A stretch of 64,000 nt of DNA from JAAXGI01 sp963579625. Its GTDB lineage: Bacteria > Gemmatimonadota > Gemmatimonadetes > Longimicrobiales > Gaopeijiaceae. Under the pieces are notes generated by a model that had not been told where the DNA came from, did no database searches, and was given only the letters and a program-made list of their open reading frames with translations. Below, piece by piece: positions 53,025-61,889 of this stretch; the stretch's first letter is position 1; each line of letters starts with the position of its first letter. Where the stretch lies: contig CAUZHN010000001.1 of the NCBI GenBank assembly GCA_963579625.1, forward strand, positions 35,076 to 99,075, in the 5' to 3' direction. Position numbers and translations under genes: made by a program.

Positions 53025-54340
53025 CAGCCGAATCTTTGCCGTCCTCGAACCTTGACCCGTCCCTTCTTCATGAATCCGTCATAGTGGCGGAGAAGCAGAT
53101 GCTGCTGTGCACGTTGCACAGTGTCTAGCCCGACACCCACTACGATGAGGAGACCGGTCCCGCCGAAGAAGAAAGTCTGGATATTGAAGATGTCGAAGAT
53201 CCAGAACGGCGTCATCGCTATTATTGCCAGGTAGATCGAACCGGGAACGAGCACTCTCGTCAGCACCCGGTCGATGTATTCCGCTGTCCGCGCACCAGGC
53301 TTTACACCGGGAATAAAGGCGCCCTGTTTCTTCAGGTTCTCGGCAAGATCCACGGGATTGAAGATGATCGCCGTGTAGAAGTAGGTGAAGAATACGATCA
53401 GGAGCCCGTAAGTCGAATAGTAGAGCCAGTTCCCAGGCTGAAACATGTTGCTAAGATCCTGAAAGAAAGGCGAGGGTGAAAAGGCACCAATCGTACCTGG
53501 GATGATGATGAACGACTGGGCGAAGATGATCGGCATCACGCCTGCAGCGTTGATCCTGATTGGGACGTACGATTTCTGACCCTCTTGGACCCGTCCCCTT
53601 CCAACGACCTTGCGTGGGATCTGTACCGGGATTTGGCGAGCCCCCATGGTCATCGAAACCACGCCAGCGGTAACACCTACGATCACCGCGATAAGCACCA
53701 CTGTCGAAATGAGGCCAATCTCTCCTACTACCATCGCTTCCCAGGTACGAACGACCGCACCGGGGAGACCTTCGATGATCCCAAAGAAAATCAGAAGTGA
53801 CATTCCATTCCCGATCCCGTACTCCGTGATCTGCTCTCCGAGCCACATCACGAAAACGCCGCCAACTGTAAGCGTGATGACGGTGCTGACCGTAAACACC
53901 AGGCCCGAAGTGACGACGGCTCCTTCGATCGAACCCACGAAAACCGAGTATCCATAACCCTGCAGGATGCAAAGAACGACCGCCGTATAGCGAGTCCACT
54001 GGGTGAGTTTCTTACGACCCTCCTCTCCTTCTTTCTGGAGCTTTTCGATCGTTGGAAAGACTGCCGCAAGGAGTTGGAACATGATTGACGCCGAGATATA
54101 AGGCATAATCCCGAGCGCGAAGATCGTGGCCCGCGAGAGTCCTCCACCAACGAACATGTCGTAGACGCCGAAAAGCGTCCCTCCAAAAAGCTGTCCAAAC
54201 TGTGCCTGCAGTGCCGCAAGGTTGATCCCGGGCGAGGTGATGTGCGCGCCGAGCCGATAGATCAGCAGGACGAGGAGGGTGAAGAGGATCCGGTCCTTGA
54301 GTTCAGGAAACCGGAAGAGATTCTGGATTGGGTTGGCCAT
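53024..54340 (-). CDS. secY: Preprotein translocase subunit SecY
   Basis: 438 residues with ten membrane helices. First helix near FTLLVLLIYRLGAHITSPG, ALGIMPYISASIMFQLLAA, GVMPIIFAQSFIIIPG and the C-terminal loop HLLLRHYDGFMKKGRVKVRG are typical SecY. Forms the Sec channel with SecE/SecG; SecA (28.7 kb) drives it. 62 bp downstream of rplO in standard spc order. Confidence 0.97.
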   Translation of the reverse strand: MANPIQNLFRFPELKDRILFTLLVLLIYRLGAHITSPGINLAALQAQFGQLFGGTLFGVYDMFVGGGLSRATIFALGIMPYISASIMFQLLAAVFPTIEKLQKEGEEGRKKLTQWTRYTAVVLCILQGYGYSVFVGSIEGAVVTSGLVFTVSTVITLTVGGVFVMWLGEQITEYGIGNGMSLLIFFGIIEGLPGAVVRTWEAMVVGEIGLISTVVLIAVIVGVTAGVVSMTMGARQIPVQIPRKVVGRGRVQEGQKSYVPIRINAAGVMPIIFAQSFIIIPGTIGAFSPSPFFQDLSNMFQPGNWLYYSTYGLLIVFFTYFYTAIIFNPVDLAENLKKQGAFIPGVKPGARTAEYIDRVLTRVLVPGSIYLAIIAMTPFWIFDIFNIQTFFFGGTGLLIVVGVGLDTVQRAQQHLLLRHYDGFMKKGRVKVRGRQRFG

Positions 54341-54402
54341 CCGCGTAGGCTTAGGAGTGGTATCGGGACGACATCAGTGGGCAGCCCCGGTCGCTCGACC
54401 CG

Positions 54403-54849
54403 TTATCGACTAACCTGCAAGACTGTACCTCCGGCCACCTCAATCTTCGTCTTCGCGGACCCGCTGAATGCATGAGCAGAGACCTTCACGGGCCGCTTGA
54501 TATCACCGTTTCCAAGCACCTTCACGGGCCGCTTGAGAGAACTGATCAGGCCCCGACTGCGGAGCACTTCCAGCGTGATGTCCGTCTCGTCAATCTCCTC
54601 CAAGGCCCGGAGGTTAACGACCTGATATACGACACGCCTGAGTGGGGTGAATCCTCTCTTTGGCAACCGTCTTTGAAGAGGCATCTGACCCCCCTCGAAG
54701 CCTGCCGGAATTGAGCTTCCAGAGCGGGATTTTTGGCCCTTCTGACCCCTTCCGCTGGTCTTCCCGATTCCTGAGCCCGGCCCGCGACCGCGTCGCTTAC
54801 GGTTAGACCGGGAGCCGGGTGTAGGCCGAAGGTCGTGCAGTTCCACCAT
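54403..54849 (-). CDS. rplO: 50S ribosomal protein L15
   Basis: 148 residues. LHDLRPTPGSRSNRKRRGRG, GIGKTSGRGQKGQKSRSGSS and FEGGQMPLQRRLPKRGF are conserved. The C-terminal GNGDIKRPVKVSAHAFSGSA segment matches L15. Between rpmD and secY. Confidence 0.97.
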   Translation of the reverse strand: MVELHDLRPTPGSRSNRKRRGRGPGSGIGKTSGRGQKGQKSRSGSSIPAGFEGGQMPLQRRLPKRGFTPLRRVVYQVVNLRALEEIDETDITLEVLRSRGLISSLKRPVKVLGNGDIKRPVKVSAHAFSGSAKTKIEVAGGTVLQVSR

Positions 54850-54855
54850 CGTACG

Positions 54856-55059
54856 TTATCCCTCCTCGTCTCGTACAACCACGAGATGCCTTACCTTGTG
54901 AACCATTCCCCTGATCGTAGCTGTGTCTTCGTGTATCCGAGTCTGCTGATGTTTCGTGAACCCCAGCGCTCTGAGGGTCCGGCGATGGGCTTTGGGCCTT
55001 CCAATCTTGCTGCGTACCTGTGTAATAGCAATCCGTTTGGGCTCCTTCTTCTTAGCCAC
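54856..55059 (-). CDS. rpmD: 50S ribosomal protein L30
   Basis: 67 residues. RIAITQVRSKIGRPKAHRRT, LRALGFTKHQQTRIHEDTAT and IRGMVHKVRHLVVV are typical of L30. Starts inside the rpsE end (8 bp overlap). Confidence 0.96.
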   Translation of the reverse strand: MAKKKEPKRIAITQVRSKIGRPKAHRRTLRALGFTKHQQTRIHEDTATIRGMVHKVRHLVVVRDEEG

Positions 55060-55570
55060 GGTGTACCTCCAGGGCTTCCACAGATATTCCGCGCTCTCTG
55101 GCTACCTGCTCAGGCGTAACGAGATGACGCAACGCATCAAGCGTCGCTCGGACTACGTTGATCGGGCGGTTCGTTCCGAGGCTCTTCGTGAGAATGTCGG
55201 TCACCCCAGCAGCTTCGACCACCGCCCTGACAGGGCCCCCCGCAATCACCCCGGTCCCCGGCGCAGCAGGCCGCATCAATACCCGGCCAGCTCCCCACCT
55301 TCCTAAGATTTCGTGCGGAATTGTTCCGTTCACAATCGGCACATCAAACATTTCTTTACGGGCGTGTTCCATTCCCTTCCGAATCGCCTCTGCGACTTCG
55401 TTCGCCTTGGCCAATTTCACTCCGACACTCCCTTTCTGATTGCCAACCACCACGAGTGCAGTAAACGAGAAACGCCTTCCGCCCCTCACTACCTTCGCAA
55501 CACGGTTGATGTAGATCACCGTCTCTGTGAGGTCGGACTTAGGCCGCCCCCTACCCTTGTCTCTGGCCAT
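55052..55570 (-). CDS. rpsE: 30S ribosomal protein S5
   Basis: 172 residues. ETVIYINRVAKVVRGGRRFS, FTALVVVGNQKGSVGVKLAK, EVAEAIRKGMEHARKEM and GVTDILTKSLGTNRPINVVR are S5 signatures covering both domains. One-base overlap with rplR. Confidence 0.97.
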   Translation of the reverse strand: MARDKGRGRPKSDLTETVIYINRVAKVVRGGRRFSFTALVVVGNQKGSVGVKLAKANEVAEAIRKGMEHARKEMFDVPIVNGTIPHEILGRWGAGRVLMRPAAPGTGVIAGGPVRAVVEAAGVTDILTKSLGTNRPINVVRATLDALRHLVTPEQVARERGISVEALEVHRG

Positions 55571-55962
55571 CAGAACTTCAAACCTCCCTCTCGCGCGCCC
55601 TCTGCGAACGCCTTTACCCGACCGTGATACTTGTATCCGCCTCGATCGAACACCACCATGTTGATCCCCTGTTCTCTGGCCCGTTCCGCAAGGAGCTTCC
55701 CCGCTGCGAAGGCTCGAGCAATCTTCGGCTGTTCGTCCTCTACTGTGACCTGTCGGACTACCCGTGCAAGGGTGGACAGCCCAAGGAGCGTGCGGCCGAT
55801 GTCATCGTCCACGAGCTGACCCTCCATGTTCCTAAGTGACCGAAAGACCACAAGCCGAGGTCGGTCAGCACTCCCAACGATCTTCTTTCGGACCCGAAGA
55901 TGTCGACGCGCCCGCTGCATACGCCTACTATTCTTAAGTTTAGAGTACTTCACCTTCACCAC
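55570..55962 (-). CDS. rplR: 50S ribosomal protein L18
   Basis: 130 residues. RARRHLRVRKKIVGSADRPR, LVVFRSLRNMEGQLVDDDIG and FDRGGYKYHGRVKAFAEGAR are the L18 pattern; it binds 5S rRNA. Ends with the usual EGGLKF-like GAREGGLKF. Confidence 0.97.
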   Translation of the reverse strand: MVKVKYSKLKNSRRMQRARRHLRVRKKIVGSADRPRLVVFRSLRNMEGQLVDDDIGRTLLGLSTLARVVRQVTVEDEQPKIARAFAAGKLLAERAREQGINMVVFDRGGYKYHGRVKAFAEGAREGGLKF

Positions 55963-56005
55963 GACGCTCTCCTCCTAGCAGCAATCAACGAGTCAAAGAA
56001 GGACC

Positions 56006-56545
56006 TCAGACGGTTGCGGTCTTTCCGGCCTTCCTACGGACTTGCTCTCCGGCGTAGCGCACACCCTTTCCCTTGTACGGCTCTGGTGGTCGGAAGCTGC
56101 GGATCTCGGCAGCGACCTGGCCAACCATTTGCTTGTCCGCACCGGTGACGACCACCTCCGTCTGTGTCGGAACATCAACCTCAATCCCCTGTGGCACCGT
56201 ATACTCCACCGGATGAGAGAAGCCCAGATGCAGGGTAATCCCCTTGTCCTTCTTCAGGGCCCGATACCCGACACCCTGAATCTCGAGCTTCTTTGTGAAC
56301 CCTTCCGTCACCCCAGTCACCATGTTCGCGATGAGAGACCGGGTGAGCCCGTGAAGGGACTTATGGCGCTTCTCATCAGAAGGGCGGGTGACGGTAATCA
56401 CTCCCTCGGAAACGTCGACATGAATCTCCGGGTGGAACTTTAGTGAAAGGTCCCCCTTTGGGCTCTTCACCTGTATGGTGCCCATGTCCATCCGGATCTC
56501 CACGCCCTTCGGAACCTCGATTGGTTTACCACCGATTCTCGACAT
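56006..56545 (-). CDS. rplF: 50S ribosomal protein L6
   Basis: 179 residues. MSRIGGKPIEVPKGVEIRMD, SLHGLTRSLIANMVTGVTEG and the C-terminal PEPYKGKGVRYAGEQVRRKA are conserved. Two duplicated L6 domains. 43 bp upstream of rplR. Confidence 0.97.
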   Translation of the reverse strand: MSRIGGKPIEVPKGVEIRMDMGTIQVKSPKGDLSLKFHPEIHVDVSEGVITVTRPSDEKRHKSLHGLTRSLIANMVTGVTEGFTKKLEIQGVGYRALKKDKGITLHLGFSHPVEYTVPQGIEVDVPTQTEVVVTGADKQMVGQVAAEIRSFRPPEPYKGKGVRYAGEQVRRKAGKTATV

Positions 56546-56568
56546 CGTCAGCTCTCAGATCAGCAAAT

Positions 56569-56961
56569 TCACCAGACAACCGCTAATAGCTCACCACCAA
56601 CCCCTTCTTCACGGGCGACCCGACCAGACAGGACTCCACGGGAGGTAGAGAGAATCGCCATGCCCATGCCATTCCGGACCCTCGGGATTTCCTCCACGGA
56701 CACGTACCGGCGCAGTCCAGGGCTAGAGATCCTCTTCAGGTGGCGGATCACCGGTTGGCCCTCAAAATACTTCAGGTACACACGAAGGAGATTGTGCTTA
56801 CCATCGTTGAGAACCTTGTAGTCGAACACGAAGTGGTTCTCCTTCAGGATTCGGGCTACTTCGATCTTGAGCTTTGAGGTCGGCATATCTGCCCAGCGGT
56901 GTCCCGCCTGAGCTGCATTTCTGATGCGGGTGAGCATGTCCGCGACAGGATCGGTCATCAT
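56569..56961 (-). CDS. rpsH: 30S ribosomal protein S8
   Basis: 130 residues from ATG 56961; the open frame runs further but over rpsN. DPVADMLTRIRNAAQAGHRW, EVARILKENHFVFDY, LKRISSPGLRRYVSVEEIPR and MAILSTSRGVLSGRVAREEG match S8. S8 binds 16S rRNA and commonly represses the spc genes. Confidence 0.96.
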   Translation of the reverse strand: MMTDPVADMLTRIRNAAQAGHRWADMPTSKLKIEVARILKENHFVFDYKVLNDGKHNLLRVYLKYFEGQPVIRHLKRISSPGLRRYVSVEEIPRVRNGMGMAILSTSRGVLSGRVAREEGVGGELLAVVW

Positions 56962-57004
56962 TGTCTGGAATCGTCCCCTAGAAGGCCGTTTGCACGTTCG
57001 GTCC

Positions 57005-57190
57005 TCACCAGCTGGCTTTGCGGACGCCGGGTATCTCTCCCCGAAGCGCCATCTCGCGGAAGCAAATCCGGCAAAGTCCGAACTTACGAATAAATGCACG
57101 GGGACGCCCACAGCGGTTGCATCGGTGATACGCCCGCACCCCATACTTCGGCTTACGCTTCGCTTTCTCTATCAGTGCCCTCTTCGCCAT
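57005..57190 (-). CDS. rpsZ: 30S ribosomal protein S14, zinc-binding short form
   Basis: 61 residues. CNRCGRPRAFIRKFGLCRIC contains both CxxC pairs that hold zinc; preceded by KRKPKYGVRAYHR and ending in EIPGVRKASW. This C+ type is about 40 residues shorter than the zinc-free form. Confidence 0.97.
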   Translation of the reverse strand: MAKRALIEKAKRKPKYGVRAYHRCNRCGRPRAFIRKFGLCRICFREMALRGEIPGVRKASW

Positions 57191-57201
57191 TCAGCCCCCT
57201 C

Positions 57202-57768
57202 TTAGGCTTCAATCGCCACCGGTGTCGCCTCCCGGAACGGAAAGCCCATCTCCCTTAGCAGCGCGTATGCCTCGTCATCCTTATTGGTGGAGGTCACCAC
57301 AGTGATGTCCATCCCATGCACCTTCTCCACCAAATCGTAATCAATCTCCGGAAAGATGATCTGCTCCTTCACCCCCAGGGTATAGTTTCCCCGGCCGTCG
57401 AACGAGCGAGTTGGTATTCCCCGAAAATCCCTGATCCGCGGAATCGTCGCACTGACAAGTCGGTCCAGGAATTCATACATCCTCCCTCTCCTCAACGTGA
57501 CAGAAACTCCAACCGGCACACCCTCCCGAAGCGAGAACGCAGCAATCGACTTCCGCGCCATCGTAACCATTGGCTTCTGCCCAGTGATCGTCGCAAGTTC
57601 TTCGACCACGGAGTCGAGGAGCTTTTGGTTCCGTCCCGCCTCACCGATTCCCACGTTTACCACCACCTTCTGGATGTACGGGACCTGATGGACATTCGCG
57701 AGGCCCAGGCCCTCCCGCAACCTAGGACGCACCCGCTCCTGATAGTGTTTCTGTAGTCTTGATTCCAT
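57202..57768 (-). CDS. rplE: 50S ribosomal protein L5
   Basis: 188 residues from ATG 57768, which follows GGAAGG by four bases; a GTG at 57792 overlapping the rplX stop would add eight residues. LQKHYQERVRPRLREGLGLA, NVGIGEAGRNQKLLDSVVEE, KSIAAFSLREGVPVGVSVTL and IPRIRDFRGIPTRSFDGRGN are characteristic. Binds 5S rRNA. Confidence 0.96.
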   Translation of the reverse strand: MESRLQKHYQERVRPRLREGLGLANVHQVPYIQKVVVNVGIGEAGRNQKLLDSVVEELATITGQKPMVTMARKSIAAFSLREGVPVGVSVTLRRGRMYEFLDRLVSATIPRIRDFRGIPTRSFDGRGNYTLGVKEQIIFPEIDYDLVEKVHGMDITVVTSTNKDDEAYALLREMGFPFREATPVAIEA

Positions 57769-57788
57769 CCGACCTTCCAGTGTCACGC

Positions 57789-58154
57789 TCACTGCTTGGG
57801 AATGGGATTTCCACTCCGCACCGAGATCCGTTCCTTCGTTCCGTCCCCGTCACGCCGAATTCGTACCCGCGACGGCTCTTTCGACTCCGGATCGATTAGC
57901 ATAACGTTTGAAATATCGATGGGTGCCTCGAAGGAAATGATGCCCCCATCCGGATTATCCTGTGTGGGCCGCTGGTGTCGCTTCCGCATGTTCACGCCCT
58001 CTACGACCACTCGCCCTTCGGCAGGATCCACCCTAAGGACACTCCCCTCCATCTCGCGGAAATTTCCCCGAGTGACCCGGATGAGGTCTCCCTTAACAAT
58101 GTGCGTCCTACGCTTGGACCGTCGCGCTCGCCGCCCCTCCTGTTGGCTCGCCAT
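57789..58154 (-). CDS. rplX: 50S ribosomal protein L24
   Basis: 121 residues. KGDLIRVTRGNFREMEGSVL is the KOW motif; VVVEGVNMRKRHQRPTQDNP and RVRIRRDGDGTKERISVRSG follow. Start shares one base with the rplN stop. Confidence 0.97.
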   Translation of the reverse strand: MASQQEGRRARRSKRRTHIVKGDLIRVTRGNFREMEGSVLRVDPAEGRVVVEGVNMRKRHQRPTQDNPDGGIISFEAPIDISNVMLIDPESKEPSRVRIRRDGDGTKERISVRSGNPIPKQ

Positions 58155-58522
58155 TACAGCACCTCCGGAGCCAATGACACGATCTTCATATATCGCTTCT
58201 CTCGAAGCTCCCTCCCAACCGGGCCGAAGATCCTGGTACCCCTCGGCTCGCCACCATCATCGATCAGAACTGCCGCGTTGTCGTCGAAGCGAATATAAGA
58301 GCCATCCTTCCTACCCATCTCTTTAGCCGTGCGAACGATGACGGCGCGCGCCACCTCTCCCTTCTTGACGCCCGCATTCGGAAGCGCATCCTTAACCGTG
58401 ACCACGATCACGTCCCCCACTCGGGCGTACCTTCGCCCGGACCCACCCAAGACGCGGATACACAGGGCTCGTTTGGCCCCAGTGTTGTCCGCAATCTTGA
58501 GGATCGACTCCGCTTGGATCAT
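58154..58522 (-). CDS. rplN: 50S ribosomal protein L14
   Basis: 122 residues. MIQAESILKIADNTGAKRAL, VGDVIVVTVKDALPNAGVKK, AVIVRTAKEMGRKDGSYIRF and FDDNAAVLIDDGGEPRGTRI are the L14 family. Complete. Confidence 0.97.
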   Translation of the reverse strand: MIQAESILKIADNTGAKRALCIRVLGGSGRRYARVGDVIVVTVKDALPNAGVKKGEVARAVIVRTAKEMGRKDGSYIRFDDNAAVLIDDGGEPRGTRIFGPVGRELREKRYMKIVSLAPEVL

Positions 58523-58563
58523 CGTTCAGTTCCCCTCTACCCTTCCCAAAAACCCACCATGGA

Positions 58564-58866
58564 TTAGATCCGCTCCGGCCGCCGCACAAGGTCAAGGACC
58601 CTCCACCGCTTGAGCTTGGACCTTGGCCGCGTCTCCTGAATCCGTACGACATCACCGGTACGGTACTCGTTCTCTGCATCATGCACGTGATATTTCTTCG
58701 ACCGAATCATCGATTTACCATATAATGGATGTTGGATCCGACGGTCGACTCGCACCACGACGGTCTTTTCGCCACGGTCGCTCACTACTAGACCCTGTCG
58801 TACTTTACGGCCACCACGTTCCACTCCAACCTTCTCGGCTGTGGTCTCCACGTCGCTTTCGGTCAT
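58564..58866 (-). CDS. rpsQ: 30S ribosomal protein S17
   Basis: 100 residues from ATG 58866 with AAAGGA upstream; a GTG at 58881 overlapping the rpmC stop adds five residues. RQGLVVSDRGEKTVVVRVDR, HPLYGKSMIRSKKYHVHDAE and TGDVVRIQETRPRSKLKRWR match S17. It has a variable N-terminal extension of about 20 residues. Confidence 0.95.
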   Translation of the reverse strand: MTESDVETTAEKVGVERGGRKVRQGLVVSDRGEKTVVVRVDRRIQHPLYGKSMIRSKKYHVHDAENEYRTGDVVRIQETRPRSKLKRWRVLDLVRRPERI

Positions 58867-58877
58867 CTCGGATCCTT

Positions 58878-59084
58878 TCACCCTCTCTCCGCCTGAAGCT
58901 CTCGTTCCCGCATAATCGTCTTCATACGCGCGATCTCCTTTTTAATCTGCCGTGGAAGCTTGGGATTCTCCAGCTGCATCATTCCGGACCGCATCCGCAA
59001 CCGAAAGAGTTCCTCTCGGAGTTCCCCAATACGCTCGTATACCTGGCTTTCCGCCATATTTCTAATGTCATCTACATCCATCAT
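58878..59084 (-). CDS. rpmC: 50S ribosomal protein L29
   Basis: 68 residues from ATG 59084 (GTG 59090 possible), with GAGGGG upstream. Helical hairpin: YERIGELREELFRLRMRSGM, LENPKLPRQIKKEIARMKTI and MRERELQAERG, the L29 pattern. Confidence 0.95.
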   Translation of the reverse strand: MMDVDDIRNMAESQVYERIGELREELFRLRMRSGMMQLENPKLPRQIKKEIARMKTIMRERELQAERG

Positions 59085-59093
59085 CGCCACCCC

Positions 59094-59510
59094 TCACAGC
59101 TCTTCTTCGCGAATGACAAATCGGGTCTTTATGGGTAGTTTGGCCGAGGCCAAAGTCATAGCATGTTCCGCGATGTCACGGGGTACGCCATCCATCTCAA
59201 ACATGACCCTACCCGGCTTCACGACGGCTACCCAACCCTCTGGGTTACCCTTCCCCTTTCCCATTCTGGTCTCGGCGGGCTTCGACGTCACCGGCTTGTC
59301 CGGGAAGATCCGGATCCAGACTCTTCCGCCCCGTTTGATATGGCGTGTCATGGCGATTCGTGCTGCCTCGATCTGGCGGTTGGAGATCCAAGCCGGCTCA
59401 CTGGCTTGCAGCCCAAACTCCCCGAAGGAGATGCGGTTCCCCCTACGCGCAAGACCACGCATCCGACCTTTGTGCTTCTTACGGTACTTTACCTTTTTCG
59501 GCGAGAGCAT
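59094..59510 (-). CDS. rplP: 50S ribosomal protein L16
   Basis: 138 residues from ATG 59510 (MLSPKKVKYRKKHKGRMRGL); the frame extends into the end of rpsC. FGEFGLQASEPAWISNRQIE, RIFPDKPVTSKPAETRMGKG and VKPGRVMFEMDGVPRDIAEH confirm L16, which lies at the peptidyl transferase centre. Confidence 0.97.
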   Translation of the reverse strand: MLSPKKVKYRKKHKGRMRGLARRGNRISFGEFGLQASEPAWISNRQIEAARIAMTRHIKRGGRVWIRIFPDKPVTSKPAETRMGKGKGNPEGWVAVVKPGRVMFEMDGVPRDIAEHAMTLASAKLPIKTRFVIREEEL

Positions 59511-59529
59511 AGTCCAATAGCCTCGTGAT

Positions 59530-60192
59530 TCAAATATCCGAAGAGTAGGTTCGGCCCCTTGGATCATCCACTACCTCGCCGAGGAAGATCCAACACTTCA
59601 CTCCCACAGTCCCGTAGGTGGTCTGTGCTGCGACGCTGGCGTAGTCGATGTTTGCCCGGAGCGTGTGAAGAGGGACCCGGCCCTCGTTATACCCCTCGAC
59701 CCGAGCGATCTCGGATCCACCAAGGCGACCGCCGCACTGGATCCGAATTCCTTCTGCACCCGCTCGTTGCGAAGATTGAATCGCTCTCTTCATCGCCCTT
59801 CGAAAAGAAATGCGATTCCGGATCTGGTGAGCCACATTGTCCGCTACAAGCCGGGCATCGAGTTCCGGACGCTTCACCTCCTCCACGTTCACCGAGACTT
59901 CAGCGTTTTTTGTCAGAACTCCGAGTTCATCCCTCAGCTTATCCACCTCTGAGCCCCGCTTCCCTATCACCACCCCCGGCCGGGCCGTATGGACGGTCAC
60001 AACAACCTTGGAAGGCTTCCGCTCGACCTCCACTCGGGAAATGGCTGCATGAGAGAGGCGACGCTCGAGATACCTGCGGATAATCTCGTCCTCCTGAAGG
60101 AGGCGCGGAAAATCTTTCTCCGCATACCACTGAGACCTCCAATCCTTCAGGACTCCAAGACGAAATCCGATCGGGTGGGTCTTCTGTCCCAT
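59530..60192 (-). CDS. rpsC: 30S ribosomal protein S3
   Basis: 220 residues. MGQKTHPIGFRLGVLKDWRS, KH domain in TVHTARPGVVIGKRGSEVDK, and IRIQCGGRLGGSEIARVEGY with VPLHTLRANIDYASVAAQTT are S3. Seven bases after rplV. Confidence 0.97.
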   Translation of the reverse strand: MGQKTHPIGFRLGVLKDWRSQWYAEKDFPRLLQEDEIIRRYLERRLSHAAISRVEVERKPSKVVVTVHTARPGVVIGKRGSEVDKLRDELGVLTKNAEVSVNVEEVKRPELDARLVADNVAHQIRNRISFRRAMKRAIQSSQRAGAEGIRIQCGGRLGGSEIARVEGYNEGRVPLHTLRANIDYASVAAQTTYGTVGVKCWIFLGEVVDDPRGRTYSSDI

Positions 60193-60198
60193 TGTCGA

Positions 60199-60549
60199 CT
60201 ACTCCCTGGTATCCACAACAACTGTGATGTGGCTCATACGCCTACGACGGGGAGCGGCGCGGCCCATCGCCGCTGCTCGGTATCGCCGAAGCGTAGGCCC
60301 TCCGTCCACGAACACATCTCGAACGATGAGGTCATCCACGTCCACCACCTCGCCCTGATTCTCAGCCCTGTAGTGGGCATTCGCTACGGCCGAGCGCAAG
60401 GTCTTCCCAACAGGATCAGCCGCTGCCTTCTTCGAAAACTGGAGTACGGCGTACGCCTCGTTCACCGAACATCCGCGAATCTGGTCCACTACAAGCCTCA
60501 CCTTCCGAGGGCTCATCCGAATGAAACGCGCAATAGCTTTCGCTTCCAT
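60199..60549 (-). CDS. rplV: 50S ribosomal protein L22
   Basis: 116 residues. KAIARFIRMSPRKVRLVVDQ, LRSAVANAHYRAENQGEVVD and DGGPTLRRYRAAAMGRAAPR then RRRRMSHITVVV match L22. A 151 bp gap to rpsS is unusually long within the block and holds no gene. Confidence 0.97.
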   Translation of the reverse strand: MEAKAIARFIRMSPRKVRLVVDQIRGCSVNEAYAVLQFSKKAAADPVGKTLRSAVANAHYRAENQGEVVDVDDLIVRDVFVDGGPTLRRYRAAAMGRAAPRRRRMSHITVVVDTRE

Positions 60550-60700
60550 TTACCTTGTCATCGCCATCGTTGTCCTTCCTAGTCTAAGCCGCGCAAAACC
60601 CCCTTCACGCGACCCCCTGTTATCTCTTCAGCAACCCGTAAAAAGCCCAGCAAGTGCGCGCCAACGTGCTCGGCCCACCTCCCACCTCTTCAACAGCCTT

Positions 60701-60988
60701 CTAAGTGGGCCTCGCGCGCTTGTCGGCGAGCCTTCCACCGTGCCCACGGAACAATCTAGTGGGCGAAAACTCACCAAGTTTGTGTCCGACCATGTTCTCC
60801 GTGATGTACACCGGCACGAACTTGTTGCCATTGTGGACAGCCATTGTATGTCCCACGAACTCCGGTGAGATCGTGGAAGATCTGGACCATGTCTTGACCA
60901 CCTTCCTCTCCCCCCTAGAGTTCATACCCTCAACCTTCAGGAGAAGCTTTTCGTCAATGAAAGGGCCCTTTTTCACGCTGCGTGGCAT
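60701..60988 (-). CDS. rpsS: 30S ribosomal protein S19
   Basis: 95 residues from ATG 60988 (MPRSVKKGPFIDEKLLLKVE). TWSRSSTISPEFVGHTMAVH, YITENMVGHKLGEFSPTRLF and the RGHGGRLADKRARPT tail are S19. The longer frame upstream overlaps the spacer after rplB. Confidence 0.97.
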   Translation of the reverse strand: MPRSVKKGPFIDEKLLLKVEGMNSRGERKVVKTWSRSSTISPEFVGHTMAVHNGNKFVPVYITENMVGHKLGEFSPTRLFRGHGGRLADKRARPT

Positions 60989-61039
60989 ACTTGTCTTCCA
61001 TCTCCAGCCGACCCTCATATGGACCGGACGTCATTGTGA

Positions 61040-61879
61040 CTACTGGGTCGCCTTCCCTCGACGGCGTCCGCGAACGATGTATTGATTGGACTTCTTCTTT
61101 CGTTTCCTGGTCTTCGTACCCTCGGGCTTCCCCCAGGGAGATACAGGAGGCCGACCCCCTGAACTCCGGCCCTCCCCTCCCCCAAGGGGGTGGTCGACCG
61201 GGTTCATCGCAACCCCGCGAACCTTTGGCCTCCGGCGAAGCCAGCGAGCAGCACCTGCCTTGCCGAGTGACCCCAGCTCGTGATCCTGGTTCCCTACCTG
61301 TCCCACTGTTGCTATGCAGTCCCGGTGGATACGACGGATCTCGGTGGAGGGGAGCCGCAGAGTCACATAATCACCTTCCTTCGCCATAACGGTTACCCCC
61401 ACCCCGGCCGAGCGAGCCATCTGACCTCCCTTGCCGGGCTTCATTTCAACATTATGGACTACCGTGCCTAGCGGCATTCGGGAGAGCGTCGTGGCATGTC
61501 CTGCCGCGATGTCCGCCTCCGGCCCCGAGAGAATCGTGTCACCTACCCTCAATCCCCGGGGCTGCAGAATGTAGCGCTTCTCACCGTCCGCATACGTAAT
61601 GAGCGCGATGTTTGCAGTCCGATTCGGATCGTACTCTATCTCTGTTACGCGCCCGGGGACGCCGTGTTTGTTTCGTTTAAAGTCGATTTTTCGGTACCGG
61701 CGCTTGTGTCCTCCACCTTTCCTCCGGGCCGTCATCCGGCCGTGGTGATTCCTACCACCAGTGCCACACAGTCCTTCAGTGAGGGAGCGCTCGGATCCCC
61801 TCCGTGTGATTTCTGAGCTGTCCACGATGATCCGGAACCGGCTACTGCTTGTTACAGGCTTGAATTTCTTGAGCGCCAT
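61040..61879 (-). CDS. rplB: 50S ribosomal protein L2
   Basis: 279 residues. RNHHGRMTARRKGGGHKRRY, RIHRDCIATVGQVGNQDHEL and RPKVRGVAMNPVDHPLGGGE are the invariant L2 segments, including the residues near the peptidyl transferase centre. Confidence 0.98.
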   Translation of the reverse strand: MALKKFKPVTSSSRFRIIVDSSEITRRGSERSLTEGLCGTGGRNHHGRMTARRKGGGHKRRYRKIDFKRNKHGVPGRVTEIEYDPNRTANIALITYADGEKRYILQPRGLRVGDTILSGPEADIAAGHATTLSRMPLGTVVHNVEMKPGKGGQMARSAGVGVTVMAKEGDYVTLRLPSTEIRRIHRDCIATVGQVGNQDHELGSLGKAGAARWLRRRPKVRGVAMNPVDHPLGGGEGRSSGGRPPVSPWGKPEGTKTRKRKKKSNQYIVRGRRRGKATQ

Positions 61880-61889
61880 GTTTCGTCTC

